Shown: positions 46,157-53,993 of the stretch, in pieces
How positions within the stretch are numbered: position 1 is the first letter of the stretch
How the letters are laid out: each line of letters starts with the position of its first letter
DNA from: Ferrovibrio sp.
Lineage (GTDB): Bacteria; Pseudomonadota; Alphaproteobacteria; Ferrovibrionales; Ferrovibrionaceae
Direction of reading: 5' to 3'
DNA: 64,000 nucleotides
Assembly: GCF_017994015.1 (NCBI RefSeq)
Contig: NZ_JAGOLP010000010.1
Location: forward strand, 1-64,000
The notes under the pieces: model-generated
What the model was told of the DNA's origin: nothing
The model's database searches: none
Seen by the model: the letters and a program-made list of their open reading frames with translations, nothing else
Translations under genes and position numbers: made by a program

Positions 46157-47035
46157 CTATTCCCCGCCGCTCTGCAACGGAGTCAGTTTCAGCACGGTGA
46201 TCTGGTTGCGCTGGCGCCGCAGCACCTCGAAGCGGAAATCGTGAAACACAAAAACCTGGCCCTGATCCGGGATCACCTGCGCCTCATGCAACACCAGCCC
46301 GGCGATGGTGGTGGCATCATCATCCGGCAGATGCCAATCAAATTGCCGGTTGAGATCGCGGATCGTGGCGGTGCCATCCACCATCAGCGTGCCATCGGCC
46401 TGCAAACGGTAGATACGATTGGCGGTATCGTGTTCGTCGCGGATATCGCCGACGATTTCCTCCAGGATATCCTCCAGCGTCACCAGGCCGAGGATGGCGC
46501 CATATTCATCCACCACCAGGGCAAAATGGGCGCGGCGCTGGCGGAAGGCATTGAGCTGCTCACGCAACGTGGTGGTTTCAGGCACAAACCAGGGCGGCAG
46601 CAATAGCTTGGCCAGATCAAGCCGCGCCTCATCAAAATTCAGGCTATGCAATTCGCGCAGCAGATTCTTGGCATGCAGCACGCCGATGACATTCTCCGGT
46701 TCGCCCTGCCAGACCGGAATCCGGGTATGGCGCGAGGCCAGCACCTGGGCAACAATCTCAGCCGGAGGCAAAGCGGCATCCAGCATTTCCATCTTGCGCC
46801 GATGCACCATCACATCGCCGACCGGCACCTCGTCCAGATCAAGGATCGAACCAAGCATGTCGCGTTCATGCTTGACCAAAGCGCCCTGCCCGGCAGTTTC
46901 CTGCAACTGATGCCGCAGCGCCTCGGTGGCGCTCTGCTCGCGCACCGGCAGGCTTTCACGCGGCCCCCGCGAACGGAGCCAGCGCAGCAAGGCCGCACGG
47001 ATCAGCCGGACCAGACGGAGGATGCGACCGGTCAT
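46157..47035 (-). CDS. CorC/HlyC-type CBS-domain protein without the DUF21 membrane domain
   Basis: 292 residues. Two CBS domains (VGDVMVHRRKMEMLDAALPPAEIV and FALVVDEYGAILGLVTLEDILEEIVGDI) precede a CorC_HlyC domain (DGTLMVDGTATIRDLNRQFDWHLPDD and on). In alphaproteobacteria the gene beside aroB usually encodes a 430-residue protein with an N-terminal DUF21/CNNM membrane domain. That domain is absent, and only a basic helix (RILRLVRLIRAALLRWLRS) remains. CorC proteins without DUF21 also exist, so this may be whole. Its ATG lies in the last unit of a 17-bp repeat that chains short ORFs from the aroB stop. Role: probably cation (Mg/Co) handling. Confidence 0.82.
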   Translation of the reverse strand: MTGRILRLVRLIRAALLRWLRSRGPRESLPVREQSATEALRHQLQETAGQGALVKHERDMLGSILDLDEVPVGDVMVHRRKMEMLDAALPPAEIVAQVLASRHTRIPVWQGEPENVIGVLHAKNLLRELHSLNFDEARLDLAKLLLPPWFVPETTTLREQLNAFRQRRAHFALVVDEYGAILGLVTLEDILEEIVGDIRDEHDTANRIYRLQADGTLMVDGTATIRDLNRQFDWHLPDDDATTIAGLVLHEAQVIPDQGQVFVFHDFRFEVLRRQRNQITVLKLTPLQSGGE

Positions 47036-47086
47036 ATGCGAGATCCGGTCATGTGCGAGGTCCGGTCATAGGCGAAGCCGGCTCAT
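47019..47086 (-). repeat. Four 17-bp tandem units giving an ATGA ladder from aroB to corC
   Basis: On the minus strand four 17-base units begin at 47086, 47069, 47052 and 47035, each starting ATGA; the middle two differ at two positions. Unit 1 overlaps the aroB stop (GCATGA). The first three units encode six-codon ORFs, MSRLRL, MTGPRT and MTGSRI, each ending in a TGA that overlaps the next ATG. The fourth ATG opens the CorC-like protein (MTGRIL). All junctions were read base by base. Confidence 0.9.
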
Positions 47087-48240
47087 GCCTGCCGCAACAT
47101 GGTCGGGCCACCATCGGATGCTGCTTGGGGCAATTCATCCCGCAGCAGCGCCAGCACCGCTGGTGCGGTCACGTCGTTGCGCTGCACGGCATGGCCCAGG
47201 GCCTCGGCCAGAATGAATACCAGCTTGCCATCCTGCACCTTCTTGTCCTGCTGCATGTGATGCAGCAGGGTTTCGGCACTGAAGCCAGAGGCGCCATCCA
47301 CATCGGCCAGGCCGGCCGGCAGGCCGCTCTGGCGCAGATGCGCCTGCACACGCGGCGCCAAAGCCGCATCGCACAGGCCAAGCCGGCCGGAAAGCTGGAA
47401 TGCCAGCACCATGCCCACGGCCACGCCCTCGCCATGCAGCAGGCGGGCGGAATAGCCGGTTTCAGCTTCCAGCGCATGGCCAAAAGTGTGACCCAGATTA
47501 AGCAGCGCGCGTTCGCCTTCCTCGCGTTCATCGGCCGCCACGATCCGCGCCTTGTGGGCGCAGCAGCGCGCCACGGCTTCGGCGCGCAAGGCCTTGTCGC
47601 CGGCCAGCAGGGCAGCACCATTGGTTTCCAGCCAGGCATAGAAACCGGCATCGCCGAGCAGGCCGTATTTCACCACTTCGGCATAGCCGGCGCGCAATTC
47701 ACGCGGCGGCAGCGTATCCAGCGCATCAATATCGGCCAGCACCAGACGGGGCTGGTGGAAGGCGCCGATCAGGTTTTTGCCATAGGGCGAGTTGATCGCG
47801 GTTTTGCCACCCACGCTGCTATCCACCTGGGCCAGCAGGCTGGTGGGAATCTGGATAAAATCCACGCCACGGCGCAGGATCGAGCAGGCAAAGCCAACCA
47901 GATCGCCGATCACGCCGCCGCCCAGCGCAATGACATGATCGCGGCGTTCCACCTTATGCGCCAGCAGCGCATCACAAACCCGCTCCAGCCCGGCAAAACT
48001 TTTCTGCCCCTCGCCCGGCGCCAGGATCACCGTTTCATGGCGGATTCCGGCGCCATCCAGCGCCGCCTGCAACGGCGCCAGGCGGTGCCGCGCCACATTC
48101 TCGTCGGTCACGATCACGGTGAAAGGCCGACGCAGGATCGGCGCGATCAACTGGCCGGCATTGGCGATCAGCCCGGCGCCGACATGGATGTCGTAGCCAC
48201 GCTGGCCAAGTTCAACGCGGATGCGATGCGGCTGACTCAT
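47083..48240 (-). CDS. aroB: 3-dehydroquinate synthase
   Basis: 385 residues. The NAD site is VIALGGGVIGDLVGFACSILRRGVDFIQIPTSLLAQVDSSVGGKTAIN (split after RRGVDF), and the zinc ligands are in LNLGHTFGHALEAETGYS and HGEGVAVGMVLAFQLS. It converts DAHP to dehydroquinate, the second step of the shikimate pathway. I use the ATG at 48240, with GGGGATTGAG before it; the longer frame to 48336 overlaps aroK. It follows aroK by four bases. Its stop is the first link of the ATGA ladder leading to the CorC-like gene. Confidence 0.96.
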   Translation of the reverse strand: MSQPHRIRVELGQRGYDIHVGAGLIANAGQLIAPILRRPFTVIVTDENVARHRLAPLQAALDGAGIRHETVILAPGEGQKSFAGLERVCDALLAHKVERRDHVIALGGGVIGDLVGFACSILRRGVDFIQIPTSLLAQVDSSVGGKTAINSPYGKNLIGAFHQPRLVLADIDALDTLPPRELRAGYAEVVKYGLLGDAGFYAWLETNGAALLAGDKALRAEAVARCCAHKARIVAADEREEGERALLNLGHTFGHALEAETGYSARLLHGEGVAVGMVLAFQLSGRLGLCDAALAPRVQAHLRQSGLPAGLADVDGASGFSAETLLHHMQQDKKVQDGKLVFILAEALGHAVQRNDVTAPAVLALLRDELPQAASDGGPTMLRQA

Positions 48241-48244
48241 GGTC

Positions 48245-48847
48245 TCAATCCCCGTCGGTTTCGGCCACAGCCTGGGCGCTATAGCCCGGCGGCAATTCAG
48301 CGATGATACGCTCCACCACGCCCTCATGCGGCCCATCGCCGGTCAGCACGGTCAGGTCAGATTCGGCATAAACCGGATAACGCTGCTCCATCAGCCGCGC
48401 CAGCACGCTGCGCGGATCGCCCTGCTGCAACAGCGGCCGGTTGCCGCGCCGGGCGCAGCGTTTAACCAGCACGTCCAGCTCGGCCTTGAGCCAGATCGAC
48501 AGGCCACGCTCGCGGATGCGGGCGCGGGTCTCATCATTCATGAAAGCACCGCCACCTGTGGCCAGCACGATCGGCGATTGTTCCAGCAGCCGAGCAATGA
48601 CGCGGCGCTCGCCATCACGGAAGGCGGCTTCGCCATGTTCGGCAAAAATATCCGGGATGCTGGCACCGGCCGCCTTCTCTATTTCGGCATCGGCATCAAA
48701 AAACGGCAAGCCAAGCCGCATCGCCAGGCGCTTGCCGACCGAACTCTTGCCGGCGCCCATCAGGCCAACCAGCACCAGGCTGCGCAGCGGCATATTTTCT
48801 GCCCGGGCAGCCGCCTCTGACGGACTGGGTAATTCGGTTGCTTGCAC
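48245..48847 (-). CDS. aroK: Shikimate kinase
   Basis: 200 residues. Walker [16 protein letters not shown] lies near 28-42, the shikimate-binding [11 protein letters not shown] and [12 protein letters not shown] follow, then [13 protein letters not shown] and the lid [13 protein letters not shown]. It phosphorylates shikimate. It starts with GTG at 48847, eight bases after AGAGGAT; an ATG inside ([10 protein letters not shown]) at residue 19 would also leave the kinase intact. It heads the aroK-aroB-corC-AEC run. A promoter-like element with an overlapping inverted repeat lies about 90 bases upstream. Confidence 0.94.
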   Translation of the reverse strand: MQATELPSPSEAAARAENMPLRSLVLVGLMGAGKSSVGKRLAMRLGLPFFDADAEIEKAAGASIPDIFAEHGEAAFRDGERRVIARLLEQSPIVLATGGGAFMNDETRARIRERGLSIWLKAELDVLVKRCARRGNRPLLQQGDPRSVLARLMEQRYPVYAESDLTVLTGDGPHEGVVERIIAELPPGYSAQAVAETDGD

Positions 48848-48852
48848 ACGAT

Positions 48853-48878
48853 CCTCTTTGCTTGGCCTCTTTGCTTGG
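48853..48878. repeat. 13-bp tandem repeat in the aroK leader
   Basis: CCTCTTTGCTTGG occurs twice head to tail (48853-48865 and 48866-48878), just upstream of the aroK start. The first copy includes the complement of its ribosome site AGAGG, so the repeat duplicates a purine-rich element on the mRNA. Confidence 0.85.
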
Positions 48879-48926
48879 CCCCGGAGCCGGCCTTGGCCTT
48901 GCGGGCCGATTGCTAGGCCCGAGCCG

Positions 48927-48961
48927 GAACGGTAGAATACTTGAACCGTTCGTTAATTCAA
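48927..48961 (-). promoter_or_regulatory. Probable aroK promoter with overlapping inverted repeat
   Basis: On the minus strand TTGAAT (48961-48956) and TATTCT (48939-48934) are 16 bases apart. GAACGGT at 48927-48933 and ACCGTTC at 48945-48951 form 7-bp inverted arms spanning the -10 box and spacer, which would suit a repressor site. The region lies between the divergent aroK gene and the 46-residue protein. Confidence 0.5.
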
Positions 48962-48992
48962 ACGCGGGCGGATTTTGCTGTTTGAGGTTGCC

Positions 48993-49133
48993 ATGAGTCG
49001 CCTGCTGCTGATTTTCCTTGCCGTTCTGGTGCTGATTGTTGCCGGTGGCGGCATTTTCCTTGCCACCTGGAACATTCCGGCGCCAACAGCGCGGGTTGAG
49101 AAAACCATTCCAAACGACCGATTGGGGAAATAA
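48993..49133 (+). CDS. Small single-span membrane protein, 46 residues
   Basis: MSRLLLIFLAVLVLIVAGG is one hydrophobic segment of about 20 residues; the rest, TWNIPAPTARVEKTIPNDRLG, is a polar tail containing the pattern PAP-x-x-VEK-x-IP-x-DR. From memory similar short proteins sit in this place in related bacteria, but I could not check. Start ATG 48993 follows TGAGGTTG. The next gene begins three bases after its stop, so the two are coupled. No function is known to me. Confidence 0.72.
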   Translation: MSRLLLIFLAVLVLIVAGGGIFLATWNIPAPTARVEKTIPNDRLGK

Positions 49134-49135
49134 TC

Positions 49136-50986
49136 ATGCGCAGGCTGTCCGTTTCCTGCCCGGTACGGGGCTTGCCCGGCCTGGCGCTCCTGGCCAGCCT
49201 TGCCCTGATCACGGCTCCCGCCCAGGCCCAGCCGGTGCGGCTGACGCCAGCGCCCTCGGCCACACCAGCCCCGGTCGAGAATCCTGCCCCCGGCACGGAC
49301 CAGGTCAATACTGCCCCGGCGCCCATACCGGCACCGGCAGCCACACCGGCTGCTGCCGAGACAAAGCCGGCCGAGACTCCGGCCCCTAGCAGTAATACTG
49401 GTGGCAATGGCGGCGTGCAGATCGAGGCGTTGAAGGCGCCCGATCCATCCAGTGCCGGCCTGCTGGCGGAAGACAATGGCGGCCTTGGGCCGCGCATGTG
49501 GAGCAATACCAGCCGGGCGCAGGCCGAGCGTGTCATCACCCTGCTGCCGGCCCCGGTCGCCTCGCCCGGCCTGCGCCAGTTGCAGCGCCGCCTGCTGCTC
49601 AGCATCGCCGAAGCGCCAGGCGGCGGCCAGGCGGCGCCGAGCCTGCTCGGCCTGCGCGTGGAACAGCTTTATCGTCTTGGCGCCGTAACCGAGGCGGCGC
49701 AATTGGGCATGCCACGCCCGGCCATGCTGCGTGATGCGGTGTTCACCCGTCTGCCGATTGATCAGGCACTGCTCAGGCACGATATCAACGCCGCCTGTAG
49801 CCTGGGCGCACAAGCCTTGCGCGAGGATGCCGCCGCCCCCGCTTGGCTGCGGCTGGCGGTGCTGTGCCGCTACAAGGCCGGCGATATTTCCGGTGGCGAC
49901 CTGGCGCTGAGCCTATGGCGCGACCAAGGCGGCGAGGATCGGGGTTTTCAGGTTCTGGCTGCTGCCTTGCGCGGCGATGACCGCGCCAAGGTGGAAAGCC
50001 TGGGCCATGATGCCCTGGCCGTGACCATGCTGCGCGAGGCCAAGCGGCCGCTGCCGCAGGGTAGCCTGGATGTGGCGCCGGCTGCCCTGCTGCCGGCGAT
50101 TGCCGAATTGCCTGATCTGGAACCCGATACCAGGTTGCAGGCCCTGGAACGCGGCGTGGCTTTGGGCGCGGTGCCGCTGGCGCGGCTGATTTCGGCATAC
50201 AGCCAGCTGGATATCAGCGAAGCACAGCGCGCCGATATCGCCGCCGGCAAGATCAAGGGCGCGCGCGCGGCTGCCGCTCTGTTTCAGCAGGCGCGTGAAC
50301 TCACCTTGGGCCCGGCCCGGGCCGAAGCCCTGAAGCGCGCCTATGAACTGGCCGTGGCACGCGGCACCTTGTTTGTCACTGCCGCTGCTTTGCGCGACAG
50401 CCTGCGTGACCTGCCGGCCGGGCCGGAAAGCCAGGAAGCCGCACCCGCTGTGATCCGCCTGGCCCTGGCGGCCGGCGAAACCGGCACGGCGCGGCTGTGG
50501 CGCAACACGCTGCTGAGCCAGGGTGATGCTGCGGCACAGGCCGGCATGGCACGCATCTGGCCCCTGCTGCTACTGGCCGAAACACCCGCCAGCACCTGGC
50601 CGGCACAACAATATGAAGCCTGGATTGCCGCTTTGGGCGACCTGCCGGCGCCACGCAAGGCGGCGTTGCAAGCCCTGGTGCTGATCCTGGCCGAAGCCAG
50701 CGGCGTGGCCGTGCCGGCAGAAACCTGGCAGGCTTTGGCGCAACCCGGCCTGGATTCTGCCGGCAATGCCCCGCCGGTGGCCTATTGGCGCAATCTGCTG
50801 CGCGCTGCCGAAAGCGGCAGCCGCGGTGAAACCGTGGCCCTGGCGCTGGTGCTGCTGGGTGGCGACGGCATGGCCAAGGCCGATCCGGCCAGCCTGGCCA
50901 CCGCCTTTGGCGCGCTCAAGCGGGTGCGCCTGGAAACCGAAGTACGCGCCCTGGCCCTGGAAGCGGCATTGGCGCGCGGCCTCTGA
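49136..50986 (+). CDS. Exported helical-repeat protein of unknown function
   Basis: 616 residues. A signal peptide ending APAQAQ near residue 32 is followed by a Pro/Ala/Thr-rich linker (about 33-95) and then a long all-helical part with many Ala/Leu heptad-like segments (LLLSIAEAPGGG, ALKRAYELAVARGTLFVTAAAL, AALQALVLILAEAS), as in TPR- or SEL1-like solenoids. No catalytic motif is visible. It should be periplasmic. It is coupled to the 46-residue membrane protein before it and lies two bases upstream of xerD, so the three form a unit. I do not recognise a named family. Confidence 0.78.
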   Translation: MRRLSVSCPVRGLPGLALLASLALITAPAQAQPVRLTPAPSATPAPVENPAPGTDQVNTAPAPIPAPAATPAAAETKPAETPAPSSNTGGNGGVQIEALKAPDPSSAGLLAEDNGGLGPRMWSNTSRAQAERVITLLPAPVASPGLRQLQRRLLLSIAEAPGGGQAAPSLLGLRVEQLYRLGAVTEAAQLGMPRPAMLRDAVFTRLPIDQALLRHDINAACSLGAQALREDAAAPAWLRLAVLCRYKAGDISGGDLALSLWRDQGGEDRGFQVLAAALRGDDRAKVESLGHDALAVTMLREAKRPLPQGSLDVAPAALLPAIAELPDLEPDTRLQALERGVALGAVPLARLISAYSQLDISEAQRADIAAGKIKGARAAAALFQQARELTLGPARAEALKRAYELAVARGTLFVTAAALRDSLRDLPAGPESQEAAPAVIRLALAAGETGTARLWRNTLLSQGDAAAQAGMARIWPLLLLAETPASTWPAQQYEAWIAALGDLPAPRKAALQALVLILAEASGVAVPAETWQALAQPGLDSAGNAPPVAYWRNLLRAAESGSRGETVALALVLLGGDGMAKADPASLATAFGALKRVRLETEVRALALEAALARGL

Positions 50987-50988
50987 TC

Positions 50989-51927
50989 TTGCGCGGCCAG
51001 CGCCATATCGAGACTTTCCTGGAAATGCTGGGTGCCGAGCGCGGCCTGGCCCGGAATTCTCTTGAAGCCTATGCCAACGATCTGGCCGATTTCAGCGGCT
51101 TCCTGATCGCGCAGAATGAAAACCCCGAGCAAGTTGGCGCTGCCGCGCTGCGCCGGTATGTGCAGGGCCTGAGTGATGCCGGGCTGAAACCCGCCACCCT
51201 GGCGCGGCGGCTTTCGGCGCTGCGGCAATTCTTCCGTTTCCTGGCCAGCGAAGGCATCCGGGCCGACGATCCTTCGGCCTTGCTGGATGCGCCCAAGCGG
51301 GGCCGGCCGCTGCCCAAGCTGCTGAGCGAGGCCGAGGTGGATCGGCTGCTGGCCGAAGCGCGGCGGCTACGCGACGATCCGGCCGAAAGCGCCCGGCTGA
51401 CCGCCTTGCTGGAAATCCTCTATGCCACCGGCCTGCGGGTGAGCGAATTGGTGGGGCTGCGTTTCCCGCCCTTTGGCGACGATCCGCGTTTCCTGCTGGT
51501 GCGCGGCAAGGGCAACAAGGAACGGCTGGTGCCACTGAGCGCACCGGCCCGCACCGCCTTGATGGATTACGCCAAGGACTGGCGCGGCGAATTCATAACC
51601 GCCAGGCAGGCATCGCCCTGGCTGTTCCCGTCGCGCGGCGAAAGCGGCCATCTGACCCGGCAGCGTTTTGGCCAGTTGCTGAAAGACCTTGCTGTTGCAG
51701 CCAAGATCGATCAGGCCAAGGTGTCGCCGCATGTTTTGCGCCACGCCTTTGCCAGCCATCTGCTGGCACATGGCGCCGATCTGCGCGCCGTGCAGAAGAT
51801 GCTGGGCCATGCCGATATCAGCACCACGCAGATCTACACCCATGTGCTGGAAGCGCGGAAACAGGCACTGGTGCAGGCGCATCACCCGCTGGCCCGAGGC
51901 AGAAGCCCCGCCGGGGTCAAAGAGTAG
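50989..51927 (+). CDS. xerD: Site-specific tyrosine recombinase XerD
   Basis: 312 residues. The SAM-like core-binding domain is about 1-100, the catalytic domain follows. Catalytic residues seen are Arg150 (TGLRVSEL), Lys174 (GKGNKERL), His248 and Arg251 (HVLRHAFASHLL), His274 (GHADISTT) and Tyr283 (QIYTH). It resolves chromosome dimers at dif with XerC during division; FtsK at 61977-64000 is the known activator. The start is TTG at 50989, two bases after the previous stop. XerD rather than XerC is judged from motif style and genome context. Confidence 0.9.
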   Translation: MRGQRHIETFLEMLGAERGLARNSLEAYANDLADFSGFLIAQNENPEQVGAAALRRYVQGLSDAGLKPATLARRLSALRQFFRFLASEGIRADDPSALLDAPKRGRPLPKLLSEAEVDRLLAEARRLRDDPAESARLTALLEILYATGLRVSELVGLRFPPFGDDPRFLLVRGKGNKERLVPLSAPARTALMDYAKDWRGEFITARQASPWLFPSRGESGHLTRQRFGQLLKDLAVAAKIDQAKVSPHVLRHAFASHLLAHGADLRAVQKMLGHADISTTQIYTHVLEARKQALVQAHHPLARGRSPAGVKE

Positions 51928-51992
51928 CTCTTGCCAAGCTCCCGCCGGTTCGTTAGCAGTTGCAGCAGACCAGCAGGGAGACTTAACGCGCC

Positions 51993-52970
51993 ATGAGCTT
52001 CAAAACCGTCACCCAAACCACGCCCCGGCTCAACCGCTGCGAATTGGCGGTGCCTGGCTCCAGCGTCAAACTATTTGAAAAAGCAGCCAAATCCGCTGCC
52101 GACGTGGTGTTCCTGGACCTTGAGGACGCGGTGGCGCCCGACGACAAGCCGCAGGCGCGAAAGAATATTGTGCAGGCGCTGCATGATATTGACTGGGGCA
52201 ACAAGGCCCTCAGCGTGCGGATCAACGGCCTGGATACGCATTACATGTACCGCGATGTGGTGGATGTGGTGGAGCAGGCCGGCGACAAGCTGCACCTGAT
52301 CATGGTGCCCAAGGTGGGCACCGCCGCCGATATCTACGCCGTGGACATGCTGCTGACCCAGATCGAGACCGCCAAGGGCTTCAAGCGCCGCATCGGCATC
52401 GAAGCGATTATCGAAACCGCTTTGGGCATGCAGAATATCAACGAGATTGCCGCCGCCAGCCCGCGCCTGGAAAGCCTGCATTTCGGCGTGGCGGATTATG
52501 CCGCCAGCACCCGCGCCCGCACCACCTCCATCGGCGGCCCGAACGCGTTGTATGGTGTGCTGACCGACAAGGACGGCGACAAGCCGCGCGACTATTTCTG
52601 GGGCGATATGTGGCATTACGCCATCAGCCGCATGGTGGTGGCGGCTCGCGCCAACGGCATCCGCCCGATTGATGGCCCGTTCGGCGATTTCTCCGATGCG
52701 GAAGGCTACAAGGCGCAAGCCAACCGCGCCGCCATTCTCGGCTGTGAAGGGAAATGGGCGATCCATCCGAGCCAGATTCCGCTGGCCAACGAGGTTTACA
52801 CCCCGCCGGAAGCCGAAGTGGCCAAGGCGCGGCGTATTCTGGAAGCCATGGCCAAGGCACAGGCCGATGGCCTGGGCGCGGTGGCGCTGGATGGCAAGCT
52901 GATCGACATTGCCTCGATCCGCCAGGCCGAAGCCCTGGTGCAGCAATACGAGCTGATCAAGCGCGGCTGA
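51993..52970 (+). CDS. mcl1: L-malyl-CoA/beta-methylmalyl-CoA lyase-like (HpcH/HpaI/CitE family)
   Basis: 325 residues. RCELAVPGSSVKLFEKAAKSAADVVFLDLEDAV is the CitE-type start; KLHLIMVPKVGTAADIYAVDMLL, IEAIIETALGMQNINEIAAAS and LHFGVADYAAST carry the acyl-CoA and Mg-binding residues. The long C-terminus GKWAIHPSQIPLANEVYTP is typical of Mcl1 lyases that split malyl-CoA to acetyl-CoA and glyoxylate, or methylmalyl-CoA to propionyl-CoA and glyoxylate. It is alone between xerD and the convergent polysaccharide genes; no partner of the serine or ethylmalonyl-CoA pathway is adjacent. Confidence 0.85.
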   Translation: MSFKTVTQTTPRLNRCELAVPGSSVKLFEKAAKSAADVVFLDLEDAVAPDDKPQARKNIVQALHDIDWGNKALSVRINGLDTHYMYRDVVDVVEQAGDKLHLIMVPKVGTAADIYAVDMLLTQIETAKGFKRRIGIEAIIETALGMQNINEIAAASPRLESLHFGVADYAASTRARTTSIGGPNALYGVLTDKDGDKPRDYFWGDMWHYAISRMVVAARANGIRPIDGPFGDFSDAEGYKAQANRAAILGCEGKWAIHPSQIPLANEVYTPPEAEVAKARRILEAMAKAQADGLGAVALDGKLIDIASIRQAEALVQQYELIKRG

Positions 52971-52973
52971 TTT

Positions 52974-53993
52974 TCACTCTTTGAAGTGCCGGCACAGCGC
53001 CAGCACCAGCACCAGACCAAGCAACAGGGCCGCGATCTCCGACCAGGGGCGCGGCCCTGATTGTGCCAGCAGGGCCAGACCGATCAGCGCCGCATTCAGC
53101 AGCGCGATCTTGCCGGCCACCGGGGCATGGGCGCCGGCCTTGCGCGCGCCCTGCTGATAAAAATGCTGGCGATGCGCCTGCCAGATGCGTTCGCGCTTCA
53201 AGGCACGGCGCAGCAGCGTGATGGTGGCATCGAACCAGTAATAGAGCGGCAGGATCAAAGCCGCCGCCCACAGGCCGCTGAGCGCTGCCTGCAACAGCAG
53301 GCCGCCGAGCAGGAAGCCCACCGGCACCGAGCCGACATCACCCATAAAAACCTGCGCCTGGCCCCAATTATAGCGCAGGAAACCCAAGCCGGCCCCGGCC
53401 ACGATCAGCGCCAGCCCGGCCGGTGCGGCGCCAAACCCGGCCAAAGCCGCGCAGGCCGCCAACCCAAGCCCGATACCGACCATCTCAACGCCGGTGATGC
53501 CGTTGATGCCATCCATGAAATTGAACAGATTGACGAACCACAGCCAGGCCAGGAAACACAGCAGCCGTTCCAGCCACAAGGGCAGCCAATCCGCCAGCAT
53601 GCCGCTGGCAATGCGCGCCTCGGGCGGCAATTGCCCCAACACCAGGGCCACCGCCAATGCCTGCGCCCCCATCCGCAGGCTGATCGGCAGGCCGCCCAGC
53701 CGGTCGTCAAACCAGAATAGCAGCGCCAGCACCAGAAAACCCACCAGCAGCAGGCCATTGGCGAATTGTTCGGTCAGCGTTACCCAGGGCAGGCCCAGCG
53801 CCAGCACCATCGCCACCACGGCGATGCCGCCGCCGCGCGGCGTGGGCTGGGTGTGGCTGGACCGCGCATTGGGCAGGTCTAGCACGGCGCGGGTTTTCAG
53901 CCACACGATCAGCGGCAGCAGCAGCAAAGCCGTGCCAATGCCGGCCAGGGCCGCAAAGCCGAGCGCCAGGAGCCAAGCCTCGGACCCGATCAT
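52974..53993 (-). CDS. Undecaprenyl-phosphate sugar-1-phosphate transferase, WecA/WbpL-like
   Basis: 339 residues with about ten membrane segments. Conserved blocks are ARSSHTQPTPRGGGIAVV, then NFMDGINGITGVEM and AQVFMGDVGSVPVGFLLGGL, with a His-rich cytoplasmic loop (WQAHRQHFYQQ). It is of the polyprenyl-phosphate N-acetylhexosamine-1-P transferase family and would start a lipid-linked sugar chain for O-antigen or capsule. Its start overlaps the stop of the upstream glycosyltransferase by 4 bases, so they act together. Confidence 0.88.
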   Translation of the reverse strand: MIGSEAWLLALGFAALAGIGTALLLLPLIVWLKTRAVLDLPNARSSHTQPTPRGGGIAVVAMVLALGLPWVTLTEQFANGLLLVGFLVLALLFWFDDRLGGLPISLRMGAQALAVALVLGQLPPEARIASGMLADWLPLWLERLLCFLAWLWFVNLFNFMDGINGITGVEMVGIGLGLAACAALAGFGAAPAGLALIVAGAGLGFLRYNWGQAQVFMGDVGSVPVGFLLGGLLLQAALSGLWAAALILPLYYWFDATITLLRRALKRERIWQAHRQHFYQQGARKAGAHAPVAGKIALLNAALIGLALLAQSGPRPWSEIAALLLGLVLVLALCRHFKE

